64,000 nucleotides of DNA, taken from Linnemannia elongata (lineage: Eukaryota; Mortierellomycota; Mortierellomycetes; Mortierellales; Mortierellaceae). The position numbers and the translations under genes were made by a program. The first letter of the stretch is position 1; each line of letters begins with the position of its first letter. The stretch lies in NCBI GenBank assembly GCA_036320915.1, contig JAXBDG010000016.1, forward strand, positions 1 through 64,000, read 5' to 3'. The notes under the pieces were generated by a model. It made no database searches. It was not told the origin of the DNA and worked only from the letters and a program-made list of their open reading frames with translations. Positions 16,537 through 27,540 of this stretch are shown here, one piece after another.

Positions 16537-17074
16537 TCATGTATTAGGGATGTGGACGATTGCCAAGGTAGTGCAGCCTTCCAAAAGCCTACGCGCATCA
16601 TCCATCCTATCTTGGTATACCGCCAAAGGGTGCAGCCTTGAGCCATAAAAGGTTAACTCCGGGCGTGAAAGGCCATGATCCCTATGGCGCAATAGAACCC
16701 TGGAGAACTTCTTTATCCGGATTGGCAACTATATCCTCCATCCTTGAGCCGAGACTCTTTCGCACATCCGCGCTTACGAGCATCTGGACCAGCTTGTTAT
16801 AGACCTTGCACCTGATTTTTTGGGCATTGTCTGCAGATGCAAACCAGGTCACACAATGGTCACCCACACGTCCGCGATCGTTGACTATCGTTGAAATGCC
16901 CTTAGCCTTCAAGTGCCTCTCCAAATAGGTCCGGGTTGATACATACCTGCAGTCATGCGTCATGTCGATGTCATGCAGGACAAGGTACCGCTTCCGAAGG
17001 ACAGGCAGGATGGCAGCCATTGCCATTACCACATTTTTGGCACGGCAGTGGAAGAGAGACACATCGATAGCCAA
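16537..17074 (-). pseudogene. Truncated copy of the element partner gene
   Basis: Two (-) frames (17074-16682 and 16728-16537) match the middle of the partner protein, from the AIDVSL segment through LHDIDMTHDC, KVYNKLVQ and GSRMEDIVANP to LTFYGSRLHPL. They are joined by a frameshift near 16700. Neither the N-terminal FSKMFCDS region nor the YCHWWNS and later parts are present. It is very close to the 9610 protein, so it is a recent fragment of a unit-2-like element in inverted orientation. It marks the right edge of the element block. Confidence 0.8.
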
Positions 17075-17550
17075 GATGGATTTGATGGGCTCGACCAGGA
17101 TTTATCTGCCTCACCAGTATCAAGGGGAGAACTTCAGAAGCTGTTTTGTTTCGCTCAGGTGCGAAGTCACTTCTCAGATCCCAATACTTATCGACCTTGG
17201 AGGATAGCCTTGAGAGGCTTGCATGCTTCACAAGCCGTGCCCGTTACGACCTTACGCTTCCTATGGTGGTTCATGGAGAGTTCCAGCTATTTTTGAGAGT
17301 CTAGAGAAGATGGAACAACGACAACGCGCGACAGGACCCGTTCAAGGTCATTCTGTAGGATGAACCACAGCCTGCGTCCGACCGGCATGGCCTTCTCGAT
17401 GTTGCATGTCGAGAGCTGAGGGGATTGATAGAGTTGAAGGGGGTATCGATGATTATTGACAACAACGTCGAAGATCTTATGAAGGTCATTGCAGGAAAAC
17501 TATCCTCCAAACTTGCAGGAAAACTTGACTCACGCATCTAATGCCTGTAA
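17075..17550 (+). pseudogene. Unrecognised coding relic at the block edge
   Basis: Codon-like stretches in the + frames are interrupted by stops. One reads LEDSLERLACF and, after a stop, ELRGLIELKGVSMIIDNN. It could be the decayed C-terminal end of a host gene truncated by element insertion. No family is recognised. Confidence 0.25.
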
Positions 17551-17557
17551 TATCCTT

Positions 17558-17730
17558 GCCCAAAATATGATCAGTTCTGTTGGAGACACAAGCGATGACG
17601 GTGATGCAGGGCATGAATCTCTCTGAACGGTTGATGCTTGCCCCAAAATGATCAACGCGTGTTTGTTTCTGTCGGAGACACTAGTGGTGACGGTGCTGCA
17701 GGGCATAGACCTGCTTTTGAACAGTTGAGC
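17558..17730 (+). repeat. Two diverged ~85-bp tandem repeats
   Basis: Both units contain CCCAAAAT-ATGATCA, a GGAGACAC-AG-GATGACGG-type segment and GCAGGGCAT. They are imperfect but clearly related. Confidence 0.6.
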
Positions 17731-17749
17731 AAGCTTCCCGTTCCATGCG

Positions 17750-17750
<1 letters not shown>

Positions 17751-17779
<29 letters not shown>
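17751..17779. repeat. Poly-T tract (about 28 T)
   Basis: A homopolymer run beside the element block, possibly the poly-A end of a (-) strand retrotransposed sequence. Confidence 0.6.
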
Positions 17780-17782
<3 letters not shown>

Positions 17783-18076
17783 CTGCGATTCGGGACGAAT
17801 AAAAGAAGGCGCTCCAACGGTGACTCTGTGTCAAGGCGACGAGATCTTATAGTGTGATGGTCCTGTTGCCTTTTTCTTTATCCTTGGGTGCAAGCAAAAC
17901 GAAGGATGGGTAAAAATAAACAACGGTGACAAGAAAAGCAGGAGGGTTTATGAAGAGAGAGAGAGTGTGTGTGTGTGAATATCCATACAGCAATGAACAT
18001 GCAGGGTGTATCAACAGCGTGCACGTGCCGCTTCAATCTTTTCTTAATTTTTTTAGAGTGCATGATCAGAGAATGT
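17780..18076. other. 3' flank of the F-box gene
   Basis: No gene is seen. A GA/GT microsatellite lies near 17957-17980. Confidence 0.4.
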
Positions 18077-19798
18077 TTATTCATCTTTGATGTGAACATC
18101 AATCTCAAGAAACGGGTTGGAGGTAGCACACTGCTCTAGAACAAGGTCGTGCTCTTGCTGGGTAGCAATAATGCCCAGCCAGGTCAAAGATGGTAGTTTG
18201 TCAATAAACTGTAACAGCACGTCCACAGTCGGGCCATCACACCACATCACATTCAGCTTCCACAACCGCTGAAAGACAGGCAACAAGGTCTCTGTGAAGC
18301 AGCTGCTGGGGAGACGCCACCAACCAGCAATATCAAGGGATCTCAGACTTGGACTCACTTGGGCAAGTTGCTGGGCTTTAAGGGATGAATTCCAACTTTC
18401 AGGGATCTTCCTTCCTATATTGAGTCGCAGGTCTCGAATCACGGTGCAGAGGCTTAGACATTCCAGATCAAATTGCAGAGCAATGGTGCCCTCTAGATCT
18501 AGACGAGTCAACCGCGGCAGAGACTGACTCCAACCAAGAACAAGAGTCGATGGCCTGTCAAAACTGGAGAGACCGATGAGTGTTTGAAGCGTAGGATGGA
18601 AGGCTGCGACTGCATCAGCAAAGGCGGGAATCATGTGGCTGTCGAGGCCATAGAGACTGATGGATGTGACAGAGGGAAGCCCGAGTCCTCTCTCGAGTGT
18701 TGCTTCTGCAGAACCTGTGCTTTCTCTTCCTACAGCCCAGGAAAACATGTCTTGATGAAAGGCAGGCAGTCGTAGGACCTTGGCGTTGAAGAGTCGTGCG
18801 AGAATGTCGACTGGCAGACTGGACGCTGAGCGAGAGAGCCCCTGACGCATCTGAAGAACACAGCATTGTTCGAGAGGGAAAAGATGGAGGTACAAGTCAG
18901 CATCGGCCCAGTTGCTGACGTCTATGACCCGTGGTTGACCCATGGCTTGGATGAGGGGTGAGAGGTCGGATTGATCCATGGGTTGGATGGAGGGTGAGAA
19001 ATCAGGTTGATCGTCGTTTGCAGTGTTGGGGTCCCCTTTCATTCTCCTTTTTTTCGCAGCACTGGCGCTCTTGATCTTGATCTCTTGGAGGGTTTGGTGA
19101 TTGCGTCTGTGGGCGAGAATAAAGTCGGTCGCTGTCGAGATTTCGCGTCTATCGGACTTTTTGTAGAGCTCGAGTCGGACAAGACGCGAGAGTTGATGGA
19201 CCAAAGGGAGAAGAGACGAGAGTCCATGGATCGAGTAGCCAATGGTGTGGATATGCTGTGGAGTGTGTCCGACAAGACCGAGATGAATATGTGTATGCAG
19301 TCCGGTCAGGCCTGGCAAGAGTCGTCGTGGTTGTGCGTGCGACTGTTGTGTAGACTGTCCGGAGGAGACAGATTGATCCTGATGGGCGGAGAGGGTTGGG
19401 ACAGAAGCAAAAGCGGCGCTGGGGATGCGAGAGAGGGCCGGAATGATGAGGAAGTGCAACAGCTTCTCAAAGTGACAATTGTAGAGAGAGAGGTAGTCGA
19501 TTGTTGGTCTGCGAAAGCCTGGCAGGGGTGTATTGGTGGTGGCGGAGGCGGTGGTGATGGCGTCGAGGGTGTCGGGGATGCAGGCGAGGAGCAGGCGAAG
19601 GACCTTGACCTGTTGTGCTTGTCTATCCTGTATGTCAGCAACATGACGCTCGAGGTACTCGAAGGGGTTGTGATAGAGGATGGCAGCAGAGAGACGAAAG
19701 AGGGTCCTGTTTGTCAACAAGAGTGCATGCAACGACCGAGGTGAGGATGCAACAAAGGCAAGCACCTGTACAATACATTCCTCAGGCAATGAGTCCAT
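18077..19798 (-). CDS. F-box/leucine-rich-repeat protein
   Basis: This single-exon gene encodes 573 residues. The start at 19798 gives an N-terminus MDSLPEECIVQVLAFV that fits an F-box helix; the longer frame to 19975 is low-complexity 5' sequence. After the F-box, recurring leucine patterns such as LTRLDLEG, LRSLDIAGW and LWKLNVMWC show irregular LRR-type repeats to the C-terminus. Proteins of this type are SCF ubiquitin-ligase substrate receptors that bind Skp1 through the F-box and the target through the LRR. The target is unknown. Large F-box/LRR families are typical of Mortierella-like fungi, and a second member lies at 42856. Confidence 0.75.
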   Translation of the reverse strand: MDSLPEECIVQVLAFVASSPRSLHALLLTNRTLFRLSAAILYHNPFEYLERHVADIQDRQAQQVKVLRLLLACIPDTLDAITTASATTNTPLPGFRRPTIDYLSLYNCHFEKLLHFLIIPALSRIPSAAFASVPTLSAHQDQSVSSGQSTQQSHAQPRRLLPGLTGLHTHIHLGLVGHTPQHIHTIGYSIHGLSSLLPLVHQLSRLVRLELYKKSDRREISTATDFILAHRRNHQTLQEIKIKSASAAKKRRMKGDPNTANDDQPDFSPSIQPMDQSDLSPLIQAMGQPRVIDVSNWADADLYLHLFPLEQCCVLQMRQGLSRSASSLPVDILARLFNAKVLRLPAFHQDMFSWAVGRESTGSAEATLERGLGLPSVTSISLYGLDSHMIPAFADAVAAFHPTLQTLIGLSSFDRPSTLVLGWSQSLPRLTRLDLEGTIALQFDLECLSLCTVIRDLRLNIGRKIPESWNSSLKAQQLAQVSPSLRSLDIAGWWRLPSSCFTETLLPVFQRLWKLNVMWCDGPTVDVLLQFIDKLPSLTWLGIIATQQEHDLVLEQCATSNPFLEIDVHIKDE

Positions 19799-20905
19799 TG
19801 GTGTGATCTTAATCTTGATGGTGAGGGATTGAGTGCGTGCAAGTTGAAGAGGAAACGAAGGAAGTAGAGATGAGGAAGGAAGGAGGGAAGGAGGGAAGGA
19901 AGGAAAGATGGAAGGAGAGGTGATGAGTGAAAGAAAAAAGTGAAAATGGAGAACAGACAAGAAAAGAAGTGGCAAAAATAAAAAAAAAAGAAGAGCGATT
20001 GGATAGCGTGGGCGGACCCTTGTTTTAGGTGTACAGGCGCGCGCAGTCGAAAGGAACGGAGTAAAAAAGTAAAATCAAATGATATGAAGAGGGGAAGGAA
20101 GGCGAAGAAGGGCGATGACGGTGAAAGGTGACGGTGTATGGCGATGGGGAGTGAATACACCTTTTATTTCTCGAAGGGGGAGTACACCTAGGCACTGCTG
20201 GAGACCCAAGTGATGGTTGATGATTGTAAAATGAGAGATTGATAAGGTTGTGCTAGAGTCGCGTCCTCTTTACGAGACTGATTAGCATCCAGGTGATGAA
20301 ACGGTTCGTTTTTGATGATATTTCAATTGGTGCTTCATCCCTTCCTTTTTGGCAGTCATCTGTCAGGCTCTGCCTCCAAGTATGCTGTTATATGCTTCCT
20401 TGCTCCCCCTTCGCTTCGTTGTCTGTTGTTGTTGCTCTCTCTCTCTCTCTCGTCTCTCTCTCTCTCGTTCACTTTGCAGTTGTCACACATAAGCAGGACA
20501 CACACCAAATACACAAGCCAATTTAAACATCGCTCATTGCTTTTTTCACATTATTTTAGCACGTTGCTTTACCTCCCTTCCCTTGCCTTCCTTTTTGCTC
20601 ACTCTCGTTCGATCCCTTTTATCCCTTCCTTCCTCTCTCCACAGTCTTTCTTCCTCATATACGCTTCCTTCCTTCCTTAACTCCCTTTCCTGTCTCCTCT
20701 CCTTTCGTCTAATGCCACCACAATCACCTCAATAAAAGCAAAACAACCAGCCCGCCACCATCCTTCCTCCCTTCTCCTCTTTCTCCTTTTTCCTCCTCAA
20801 TGTGTCCAACGTAATCATACCAACCAATCTACCCTCTTTTAACAATCACACACTCCACCTTGCCTGTCATCACTCTTCTTTGTCGACCAACATAACTGGC
20901 TGGCC
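19799..20905. promoter_or_regulatory. Divergent intergenic region, F-box and atg4
   Basis: The region is low-complexity: GGAA repeats near 19870-19920 and CT microsatellites near 20435-20470. It separates two divergently transcribed genes and must hold both promoters. No additional gene is seen. Confidence 0.45.
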
Positions 20906-23900
20906 ATGGACTATACTACAACATCATCATCAGCAGCAACAACAATAAAGACAAAAACGGTCATCAAGGGGCCACCGGTGTCCTTACCTGCTGCACCGCT
21001 GCCGCTACACCCACTTGAAGTGCGGCCGTCCTTCACTCGCAGCAGGAGCCAACAGAACCTCGCCAGTCCGACCCGTCTCTACAACACCGTCAGCAGTGCC
21101 CTGGGCAGGACTCGCGTCGACCTGCTCTCATCACCCTCCTCCGAGCAACCCCCTGCTGTCCCTCCCATACCCTCGAGCTATGCTGCACAACAGCAGAGTC
21201 CCTCTGCATTCGCCACCATGCAAAAAGTCTATCAGTCATACGAAGACATCTCCTTCTGGTCAACCCTCTATGCACAGCATCATGTACACACCCGCCAGGA
21301 GAACCAAGGAGGTGAAAAACAGCAGCAATACCAGAGGCGGGAACAACAACAGCAGCGGCAGCAGGATTGTGGGGAAGCGGCCGGATCCATCAAGGTTTGG
21401 CAGGTACTCACAAAGACCGTACTGGACGACAACTTTGCTGCCACAAAGCCCACGCACGAACACTCTCGAAAGCAACAACTGCAGCAACAGCAACAACAGC
21501 AACTACAACAACACCAGTTGTCGCGACCGAACGTGCACTTTGAACGACTGCCCATCAAGGTCCAAACATCTGCATCAGCACTGTCCCCCGACGGACACCC
21601 ATTCTCCATCGTCTTCTTTTTCACCATCGAATCCGCGCCAATGACCCTCTGGTACCTCGAGTCCGCCTTCACTCAGTCGTCAACCGTCCACGAACACATG
21701 GAACTCATGGGCACCTTCCAACCCAATGACGCGCGGGACCCAACGTCGTTCTATATCTACGAGACTCACGCCTTCAACGTTGTTCAGCCCATACAAGAAG
21801 ACACCATGCTCGATATACATGTCCAGAGCCCAGCCGGAACAATCTATGCTGAGTTTTCTTACACGTTTATCAAAGAACCCAAAGTGGGCACATCGACCTC
21901 AAGTGGGTCATCCCCCACACTGTCCATGCCGATTTCTCCCAGGACTGTAGCACGTCAGGAAAAGAGCAGCTGCAGCGACGACACCGATGGCATCACTCCC
22001 GCCGCCGCCACCACGACCGCAACTTCTCTCCTAACAGCTGCGACAATAATTAAAACACAATCAACAAACGCGGCAACAAATGGTGTGGAGCCCCTTTCTC
22101 CCGCCCTGTCACCCTTGGACGGCTACGACCTTGTCGAGCGGGAATCACCCTCCTCTCCCGGATATTTCCCCGTATTCAAGGATGGACAGTCTTCTGCCCT
22201 TTCGTCTTCTCCATCGCCATCCTCCTCCACCAAGAGGACAGAGACCAGTGTGCCCTCCCTTCCCAGTAGCTCTGTCATAAGCGACTCGAGCACACAGGCC
22301 TCTCTTCTTCACAACTCCGTTACCGTTGCAGGATTTGAGCAGGACGAGCTTGAGCAAGAAGACGACGATGAGCACGAAGAATCTGAAGCAGTCTTTGTCG
22401 AGAGCCTCTCAGAAGAACCAGACGCTGGTGAGCACTTTATGCAGGCGACCTCCGAGTTTTTCTCAAAGATGGGGTAAGGACCACGCAGTTCAAGACCTCC
22501 GTTTGTAATCCTGTGCATTTGGAATCAGTGCCTGCTTTTTTGTTGTCTTCGCAGACGTGCCCTAATTGCCTTGCTCCTTGGTGTATATGTGGAATAGATA
22601 TTGGTTGTACAACTCCAAGGTCATTCAGTATATTTCTCGAGACGATCGGTCAAGGATAAAGACTCTATTCCAGACAGATGATATTTGGATATTAGGAGTC
22701 ATCTATACCTTTGATCGTAAGTGACACCATCGAACAAAGAAAGAAAACGGTGACCCCGCTCCCCTCTCTCGCTCGGACACCAAAATGAAAATAAGTGAGC
22801 ATGTCCTTAACGCAATTTAATTCTTCGAATGGTCCAAAAAAATTCAAAACTTAGAGAGTGAGCTGCCCCTCTCGCTGCACGAGGCTCCGCGCTCTCGGAA
22901 GAGCTCAACATTACAGGCGCATGCCATTACAGCCAGTCGATCAGGAGGAAATGGAGGGGGTGGCAGTGGAGGAGGTGTAGTGGGTGATTCGAAAGGCAGC
23001 TCTGTGAGCAGCACAAGTCCAGTATCCGACCACGGCAGTCCTGAGCTATTGCAGCCCAAGCGAATAACGGACCGACCAAGGTCTCACACCGTTTCCTCGC
23101 CCAGGGCCAGAGCAGACTCGGACGCTCATTCCAGGATAAGCACTTTTTCTCGGAGACAAGATAGTTACATGGATATACCACGGTCAAGGAGCAAGGAGCG
23201 GAAATTGGAGAAGCAGCGAGAAAAGGAATTGGCCAAAGAGGATGCTAAGGCCAAGAAACTGGCTCGAGCAAAGGAGCGCGAATTAGAGAAGGAGCAGCAG
23301 CGGAAAGAGAAGGCTCGACTCAAGGAGCAGGAAAAGATTCAAAAGTTCAAGGCCAAGATCTCGCACCCTCACTTTGACCGCAACAGTACCCTTGACGGAT
23401 CAAGACATCTTTCAGCTATCCTCGCGCTTGACTCCAAGGAGCAGGGGTACCTCAATGTCCAACGCGAACCGGAGCGAAAATCACAGTCCATTCATGGCTA
23501 CCAACATGAGGACAGACCAAATGTCGGGCTCGGACTATCTACGGACACTGTCGAACCAAAGCAACAGGAGGATGTTACGACCAATGAGTATTCACAGGAA
23601 CCCGGACCACTGGAGCCATCGCCCGAACACTCTCCACCTCCACCAAGTGAGCGTCTACGGTCCACCAAGCAGCGTTTGCTTAACCTCCCATCGGCACTTT
23701 TGACCAACCTTCCCCGACAGAGGTCGCCGTCATCTTCCAGCATGGCGTTAAACAAACCCTGGAAAGCCATCTCACCTCGATCGCCCACCTCTCGGAGTAC
23801 GTTACCGCTGGTCGCCGCCATCACTTCGCCATCAATGCCTTCGCTTCCTCATTTCCCGTCGAACCCTTCCAGCCCTCAGTCACCTGAACTGGAGTACCCC

Positions 23901-26634
23901 GCCGGTATCTTGGATCCGGACGAGAGCTCGGAGACTCGACCCGACACCAATGGCATCTCAAGGAGAGACCTGAGCTCTTCTTCGCGATTCTCGACAACGT
24001 CTCACCTTTCAGCTGATAGAAATGCCAGTCTGTCACCTCCTTCGCCTAATCGAGTGACTCTTACACGTTTTATGGCCGACTTTCAATCAAGGATTTGGTT
24101 TACATACCGCAAGGAAATCGCTAGGATCGAACCTTCCTTTTACACGTCGGACGCAGGGTGGGGCTGTATGATGCGGACGGGTCAAAGCTTACTGGCTCAG
24201 GCCTTTGTACAGGTCATGCTCGGTCGAGGTATGTTTCCTTTTGAATGAAAGCGCCAACATACCATGTTGACCCTGATCCGAGACGCAGCATTGTTCTAAC
24301 AAAACTTTTGCATTTCCTTTGTGGCGATCCTGAACTCATAAAGACTGGCGCGCGGGTCCTTCGGCATCAGAGGAGAGCGTTAAAAAGTACTGTACTCTTC
24401 TGAGTTGGTTTGCGGATGAGCCAGATCGATACTACAGCATTCACAATATTGCGAAAATGGGTGTTGCATTGGACAAGCGAGTTGGAGAGTGGTTTGGACC
24501 CTCTACGGTCGCTCATGCTCTCAAGTAAGTGACTCTCTCCAGGCGCCGTGCATTTATGGCACTGTTGTTTCTGGAAGTCCAATGCCATTTGCCGATGCTG
24601 TACTAATTGCCATGTTTTCATGTGGTTATAGGCGTCTTTCCTACAGGCACCCGGATTGCCCTGTTGCGATTATGGTGTCTATGGACAGTACTATCCAGAT
24701 AAGCGACCTTGTGAATGCGGCAACTGGCAAGGAGATCAGGAGTGGACAATATGGAACGACATATCCGGGAAGTCCTGACCCACAACAGCAACCACAGCAG
24801 CTATCAGGACAGTGGAAGCCTGTGGTGGTGATGATGCCTGCTCGCTATGGACTCGACAAGCTGAAGGAGGGCTATGTGGCCAACTTGAAGCAGCTCTTCA
24901 AACTGCCCCAATTTCTTGGTATCGCTGGTGGACGGCCTGGCCGATCGCTCTACTTCGTTGCTTACCAAGGTACATGTCGCTACGACAGTTGCCTGCGATA
25001 TTAATATGCATTGATATTATTGTTGTTTTATTTTGCGCTCCCTCCTAACGTTCTTTAATGCCTCAACGTTTTGTGTCATTAGGCAACGACCTGTTCTATT
25101 TTGATCCACATACTGTCAAGGCTCGGGCAACCCATGAAGAGATGTCATATTGCCCTTCACCTGTAAGTCACTCTACTTTACGCTTATCAGGAGTTAAAAT
25201 TGTAGTTTTCATGAGTATTCTGCTAACGTTCAATTGTTCATATCGCTTATATAGAGCTATCACTGCAACGTGGTGCGGACAATGGACATTATGGAACTGG
25301 ACCCGTCGATGATGCTTGGGTTCTTGATTCGGTCAATGCAGGATTTGGTGGAGCTGGTGGCGGAAATGAAACATGGCATGGATAAACGTTACTCGCTGTT
25401 CACTATCATTGGAAACCCTGTCCACACTGCCGCCTCAGTTCCAGTGCCCACTTCAGCTCCAGCTCAAGTTCCAGCTCAGGCTCGAGCTTCCATTCTCGCA
25501 CCAGTCCCAACTTCAGCACCTCATCCGATCCCTGTGCGCGCTGTTACTCCAACGCCAGCTCCCACTTTCGCGCCATCTCCAATTCCAGCGCCAGTTCCGG
25601 TGCCGATGCCAGGTCCGATTCTCGCGCCAGTGAAAACTTCCGCGCCAGCTCCAATCCTTGCGCGTGCTCTTACTCCTATGCCAGCTCCTGTTCTTGCGCC
25701 ATCTCCAATTACATCCCCAGCTCCAGTCCTAGCTCCTGCTCCTGCTGTTGCTGCTGTGGCTCTCAACAAGGAGGTTGCCGTTGTGGATGTCTTTATCCAC
25801 CGGCCTTCTTCCGATATGCCTGCACCTACTCAGGAAGTACCAGCGACTAAAGAGATAGCGGTGGAGGACGATGGCGAAAAGAAAGTGGACGATGAGGAAG
25901 TGGACGATGAGGTGGTTGTTGTAAAAGAACAAGCGGTAATGGAGGAAGAAGAGGAGGTGGTTGTTGTAGATGAGCAGGCGGTAAATGAGGTGGAAGAGGA
26001 AGCTGTAGAAGAGGAAGTGGCAGAGAGCATTGTGATGAATTTCACCTTTGAGGTCCTTGAGCAGGTGGCATTGGAGCTCGCGAAATCTCAATCCGTCGAG
26101 GAACCAGCTGTGGTAGAGAGTAAGGTCGAGGAAGAGAAGGCAAAGGAGGAGGTGAAATTGGTGGCACTGGAAGAGGATGTTCTTGTATCCCCGCTGGGCT
26201 TCAGCTCGACGACCATGACACCTACCCCGATGAGTCCAATGACGAGCCCAGCGACGAGTCCAGTGAGAAGTCCCACGACCTGTCTAATGACAGATGTGGA
26301 CCTGGATGCACCTCTACCTCCTCTGCCTCAGTTTGAGCCGCTTGTTCCAGTACCGGTTCTCCGGCCGAACTCGACGAGCCCAGTAGATCCACGACCCAAG
26401 AAGGAGATGAAGCGGATCACCAAGGCGTTCCAGAAGGAAAAGTGGATGATCAAGCCGAGGAGCAGCAAGAACAGGAAGGTGAATAGCAGCAGCTCTCCTG
26501 TTGAGGACGTGGTGATGACAATGACTGATCAGACCAAGTACAAATATGCGACCCCACTGGGAGAGGATGCTATTTTCTTGCACGACCAGGATACCCTTTC
26601 CGTCAAGAGCTTTGACTCTGACCTCTCCCTCTAG
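20906..26634 (+). CDS. atg4: ATG4 cysteine protease, greatly extended (7 exons)
   Basis: Proposed exons are 20906-22473, 22598-22716, 22933-24228, 24344-24524, 24632-24969, 25083-25162 and 25255-26634, giving 1653 residues with all phases consistent. ATG4 processes the C-terminus of ATG8 and removes ATG8 from lipid during autophagy. The peptidase C54 core is unmistakable: DIWILG, then [27 protein letters not shown] sequence with the catalytic Cys at about C974, [25 protein letters not shown] and DPH with D1175 and H1177. Three parts are extra: about 520 residues before the core (disordered, with one folded beta-rich segment), a Lys/Glu-rich insert in exon 3, and a C-terminal Pro/Ala then Glu/Val tail of about 420 residues. 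Basidiomycete ATG4 is also long. The 22474-22597 join is the least certain; a stronger acceptor at 22554 would truncate the protein. Confidence 0.8.
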
Positions 26635-27540
26635 CCAACTTTCTTTTTTATCAGTACTAATAAGTAATATACCCGGTTGTTTATCTATAACTTACCTCGC
26701 TTGCATGCTTACCTGTCTGTCTTCTTGTCAAGAAAAGTGTATTTGGGGCTTGTGCGTATGTTTCTGATGGAATGCTTGAGACGCGATCTGGAAGGCTTTT
26801 TTCGTGTCTTTCCGCGCATTTTTTTGACGTGAAACATCATGCTTGGACTTGTGGGGTAAAAGAACCAAGTGAGACACAAAAGAGAAAAAAAGAGTGAAGG
26901 CATGGCCGGTGTCCTAGTTAACCCAGCTTCCTGGGCCCAATCACCACGTTTACTGTTTTAGCATAAGAAAGCCAGACACAATGGGCGCGAGGTTGAGATG
27001 CACCTTCCTTTCGTCACCTCCGTCGTGTTGCCGTCATTGTCTCTGGTTGCCCTACTAGTCAACCCTCTCTGGAATGGTCATTTTGGCGCTTCTCCAATCA
27101 CCGCTGACGCACTGGCTCCGTTATAGAGAATTGTTTGTTTTTTCTTTTTCCGCTGGTTTCTGTGTCAGTTACCCGGACCCGCAATACCGCCATCCTTTGG
27201 CCGCCAGGTGTCATCATGAGGATCATCAAACCACCTCTTTCCCTTTTTTTTTATTCTTCTCAGCGAGTCTCCTCCTTTGTTCTGTCCTCTCTCACATTTC
27301 TTCTCACTCTCCTTTTTTTCCCTCTACCTCCCACGTATCTTCAAACCAACCTTGCACCTGCCCGTTCGGTCGCCAACTTTCAACTTTAAGCATTTGTTCC
27401 GGCATACAGTCACCTCTCCTACATCACTCATTCAATCATTTGCTTCGATTGCACAGTCGGGCATCCCTCTTTTCTCTCTCTACCACCTCTTTCATAGACG
27501 TTTACTTTCAATAGAGATCGACACCGGATAGCACAGCAAC
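26635..27540. other. Intergenic region, atg4 to emc7
   Basis: It contains the atg4 3' flank and a pyrimidine-rich promoter stretch (27230-27530). No gene is seen; small frames here are T/C-rich low complexity. Confidence 0.4.

Noticed and set aside
1..17000. Integrated giant virus
   Set aside because: Gene-border motifs and Cys/His proteins are suggestive, but no capsid, polymerase, packaging ATPase or other hallmark gene is present in the window.
19007..19744. 245-residue open frame antisense to the F-box gene
   Set aside because: It lies entirely inside the F-box/LRR coding region on the other strand and shows no domain pattern.
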